A DNA stretch of 7,617 nucleotides, from NCBI GenBank assembly GCA_029884275.1, contig JAOUIC010000070.1, forward strand, positions 1 to 7,617, read 5' to 3'. A program made the translations under genes and the position numbers. The stretch's first letter is position 1; every line of letters begins with the position of its first letter. The stretch is from Gemmatimonadota bacterium (GTDB lineage: Bacteria; Gemmatimonadota; Gemmatimonadetes; Gemmatimonadales; GWC2-71-9). A model generated the notes under the pieces. It had not been told where the DNA came from. It worked only from the letters and a program-made list of their open reading frames with translations, and did no database searches. Shown piece by piece: positions 7,037 through 7,617 of this stretch.

Positions 7037-7070
7037 CGAGGGGGGCCGCCGGGATCCGGCGGCCCCCTCG
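7037..7070. terminator. Strong GC hairpin between convergent transcription units, likely intrinsic terminator
   Basis: A perfect 12-bp inverted repeat pairs 7041-7052 with 7056-7067 around a 3-nt loop (GAT). Three more pairs can form outside it (C7037/G7070, G7038/C7069, A7039/T7068) if G7040 is bulged. The plus-strand tail is TCGCTTTCCTTCC, a broken but T-rich run. It lies 14 nt after the SDR stop and 19 nt beyond the lipoprotein stop on the minus strand, so it could serve both sides; the minus-strand tail (GTTGTCAGGTTGG) is weaker in T. Confidence 0.75.
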
Positions 7071-7089
7071 TCGCTTTCCTTCCGGCGGA

Positions 7090-7263
7090 CTACTGCGCGG
7101 CGGCGGTGTCGCGGGCCATCACGGAATCAGTCGCCATCGGGGCCATGGTATCGACCGCGGGCGCCGGGGCAGCGGCGGTGGTGTCGGCGGCGGGGGCCGC
7201 CTCTTCCTTCTGGGCGCATCCGGCGATGGCGAGCAGGACGACGGCAGCGGCGAACTTCTTCAT
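7090..7263 (-). CDS. Small lipoprotein, Ala/Thr/Asp-rich, unknown function
   Basis: A 57-residue protein reads from ATG (complement of 7261-7263) to TAG (complement of 7090-7092). The N-terminus is a textbook lipoprotein signal: MKK, a hydrophobic stretch FAAAVVLLAIA, and the lipobox IAGC with Cys16 as the lipidation site. Lipidation and membrane anchoring are therefore expected. The mature part, about 42 residues, begins CAQKEE and then becomes low-complexity Ala/Pro/Thr/Asp with three Met (40, 43, 49) in DTMAPMATDSVMARDT, a loose repeat of D-T/S-x-M-A units. No enzymatic domain is possible at this size and I recognise no named family. Start choice is supported by GAGGAG 6 nt upstream. It lies 66 nt downstream of the MFS gene on the same strand and could share its transcript or have its own promoter. 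The function is unknown. Confidence 0.8.
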   Translation of the reverse strand: MKKFAAAVVLLAIAGCAQKEEAAPAADTTAAAPAPAVDTMAPMATDSVMARDTAAAQ

Positions 7264-7269
7264 GAGAGA

Positions 7270-7275
7270 CTCCTC
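7270..7275 (-). promoter_or_regulatory. Ribosome binding site for the small lipoprotein gene
   Basis: Read on the minus strand, GAGGAG ends 6 nt before the ATG at 7263. This is the strongest Shine-Dalgarno match in the window and is good support that the short gene is translated. Confidence 0.75.
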
Positions 7276-7329
7276 GGGGGTTTGAAACGGCCTTCGCCAG
7301 CGCGGCGGGGCGCAAAATCGGCCGCCAAT

Positions 7330-7617
7330 CTAGGTGCCTGCCCCCTCGATGTGCACCCCCCCGCCTCCGCTCCCTCCGGGGATTCGTCCCGCTGGGTGGA
7401 GCAGGAAGGCCGCTGCCACGGATGCAATCGCTCCCATCCCGAGGCTCGCGGGTACCCCGAGGTGCTCTGAGACCCATCCCGCCTGCAGCGCGCCGAGCGG
7501 CGACACGCCGAGCACCATCATGGCATAGAAACCCATGACCCTCCCGCGCAGGTGATCGGGGGCGCAGGTCTGGAGCCGGGCATTGGAGCTGACGTTGTTG
7601 AGGATCATCGCGAACCC
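7330..7617 (-). CDS. MFS transporter (MFS_3/EntS-like exporter type), C-terminal fragment cut by the window edge
   Basis: The last 95 residues of a major facilitator superfamily transporter are visible; the frame is open to the right edge, so the rest lies outside. An ATG at 7608 is internal, because the preceding in-frame residues GFA fit the family pattern. Recognisable family sequence: MILNNVSSNARLQTCAPDHL, then RGRVMGFY (the cytoplasmic-loop RGRV motif), then two membrane helices, roughly MGFYAMMVLGVSPLGALQAG and VPASLGMGAIASVAAAFLL, with AGWVSEHLG between them. The protein ends in a short Gly/Pro-rich tail (IPGGSGGGGVHIEGAGT). The pattern resembles DHA3/MFS_3 members, which include drug, siderophore and macrolide exporters. 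The substrate cannot be told from the fragment. It is convergent with the glc operon, so a functional link with that operon is not implied. Confidence 0.82.
   Translation of the reverse strand, partial: GFAMILNNVSSNARLQTCAPDHLRGRVMGFYAMMVLGVSPLGALQAGWVSEHLGVPASLGMGAIASVAAAFLLHPAGRIPGGSGGGGVHIEGAGT

Noticed and set aside
7019..7285. Plus-strand open frame of 88 codons after the SDR gene
   Set aside because: It runs through the terminator hairpin and is antisense to the lipoprotein gene, which has the stronger ribosome site and a real lipobox.
7264..7329. Possible promoter for the lipoprotein gene in the MFS-lipoprotein gap
   Set aside because: On the minus strand there are scattered AT-richer pieces (such as TTGGCG and GATTTTG), but no convincing -35/-10 pair with proper spacing, so none is annotated.
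7127..7477. Minus-strand open frame of 116 codons spanning the lipoprotein and MFS end
   Set aside because: Gly/Arg-rich out-of-frame reading that crosses the gap between two better-supported genes; no motif.

Overview
The window is a very GC-rich (about 70% by eye), gene-dense bacterial chromosome segment. Six genes lie on the plus strand in a tight, mostly overlapping series. Two genes converge on them from the right on the minus strand. No phage, insertion sequence, CRISPR, tRNA or rRNA signal is visible. The phylum cannot be fixed from this stretch. The GC content, operon style and the tiny Ala/Thr/Asp-rich lipoprotein ending would fit Gemmatimonadota or a similar high-GC environmental group, but that is a weak guess.

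Layout, left to right: (1) the 3' part of a stand-alone LON substrate-binding-domain protein, cut by the left edge. (2-4) glcD, glcE and glcF, the three subunits of a membrane-associated glycolate (2-hydroxyacid) dehydrogenase. Each start overlaps the preceding gene: 35 nt at LON/glcD, GTGA at glcD/glcE, 8 nt at glcE/glcF. (5) A beta-phosphoglucomutase/phosphoglycolate-phosphatase-type HAD protein 17 nt after glcF, with an unusual Asn at the second catalytic Asp position. (6) A YgfZ/CAF17-type folate-binding iron-sulfur maintenance protein. (7) An extended short-chain dehydrogenase/epimerase. A strong GC hairpin at about 7037-7070 closes this operon. From the right come the C-terminal end of an MFS exporter-like transporter, cut by the window edge, and then a 57-residue lipoprotein gene, both on the minus strand.

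How the genes fit together: GlcD (FAD), GlcE (FAD-binding partner) and GlcF (two 4Fe-4S clusters plus CCG domains) would oxidise glycolate to glyoxylate and pass electrons to the quinone pool. The HAD protein could in principle supply glycolate from 2-phosphoglycolate, although its Asn substitution makes that uncertain. YgfZ supports certain Fe-S enzymes, so its place behind an Fe-S subunit is sensible. The role of the SDR protein is open.

I see no clearly undescribed system. The points most worth a second look are the D-to-N HAD protein in a glycolate operon, the glcDEF-HAD-ygfZ-SDR linkage, and the small lipoprotein gene that a length cut-off would miss.
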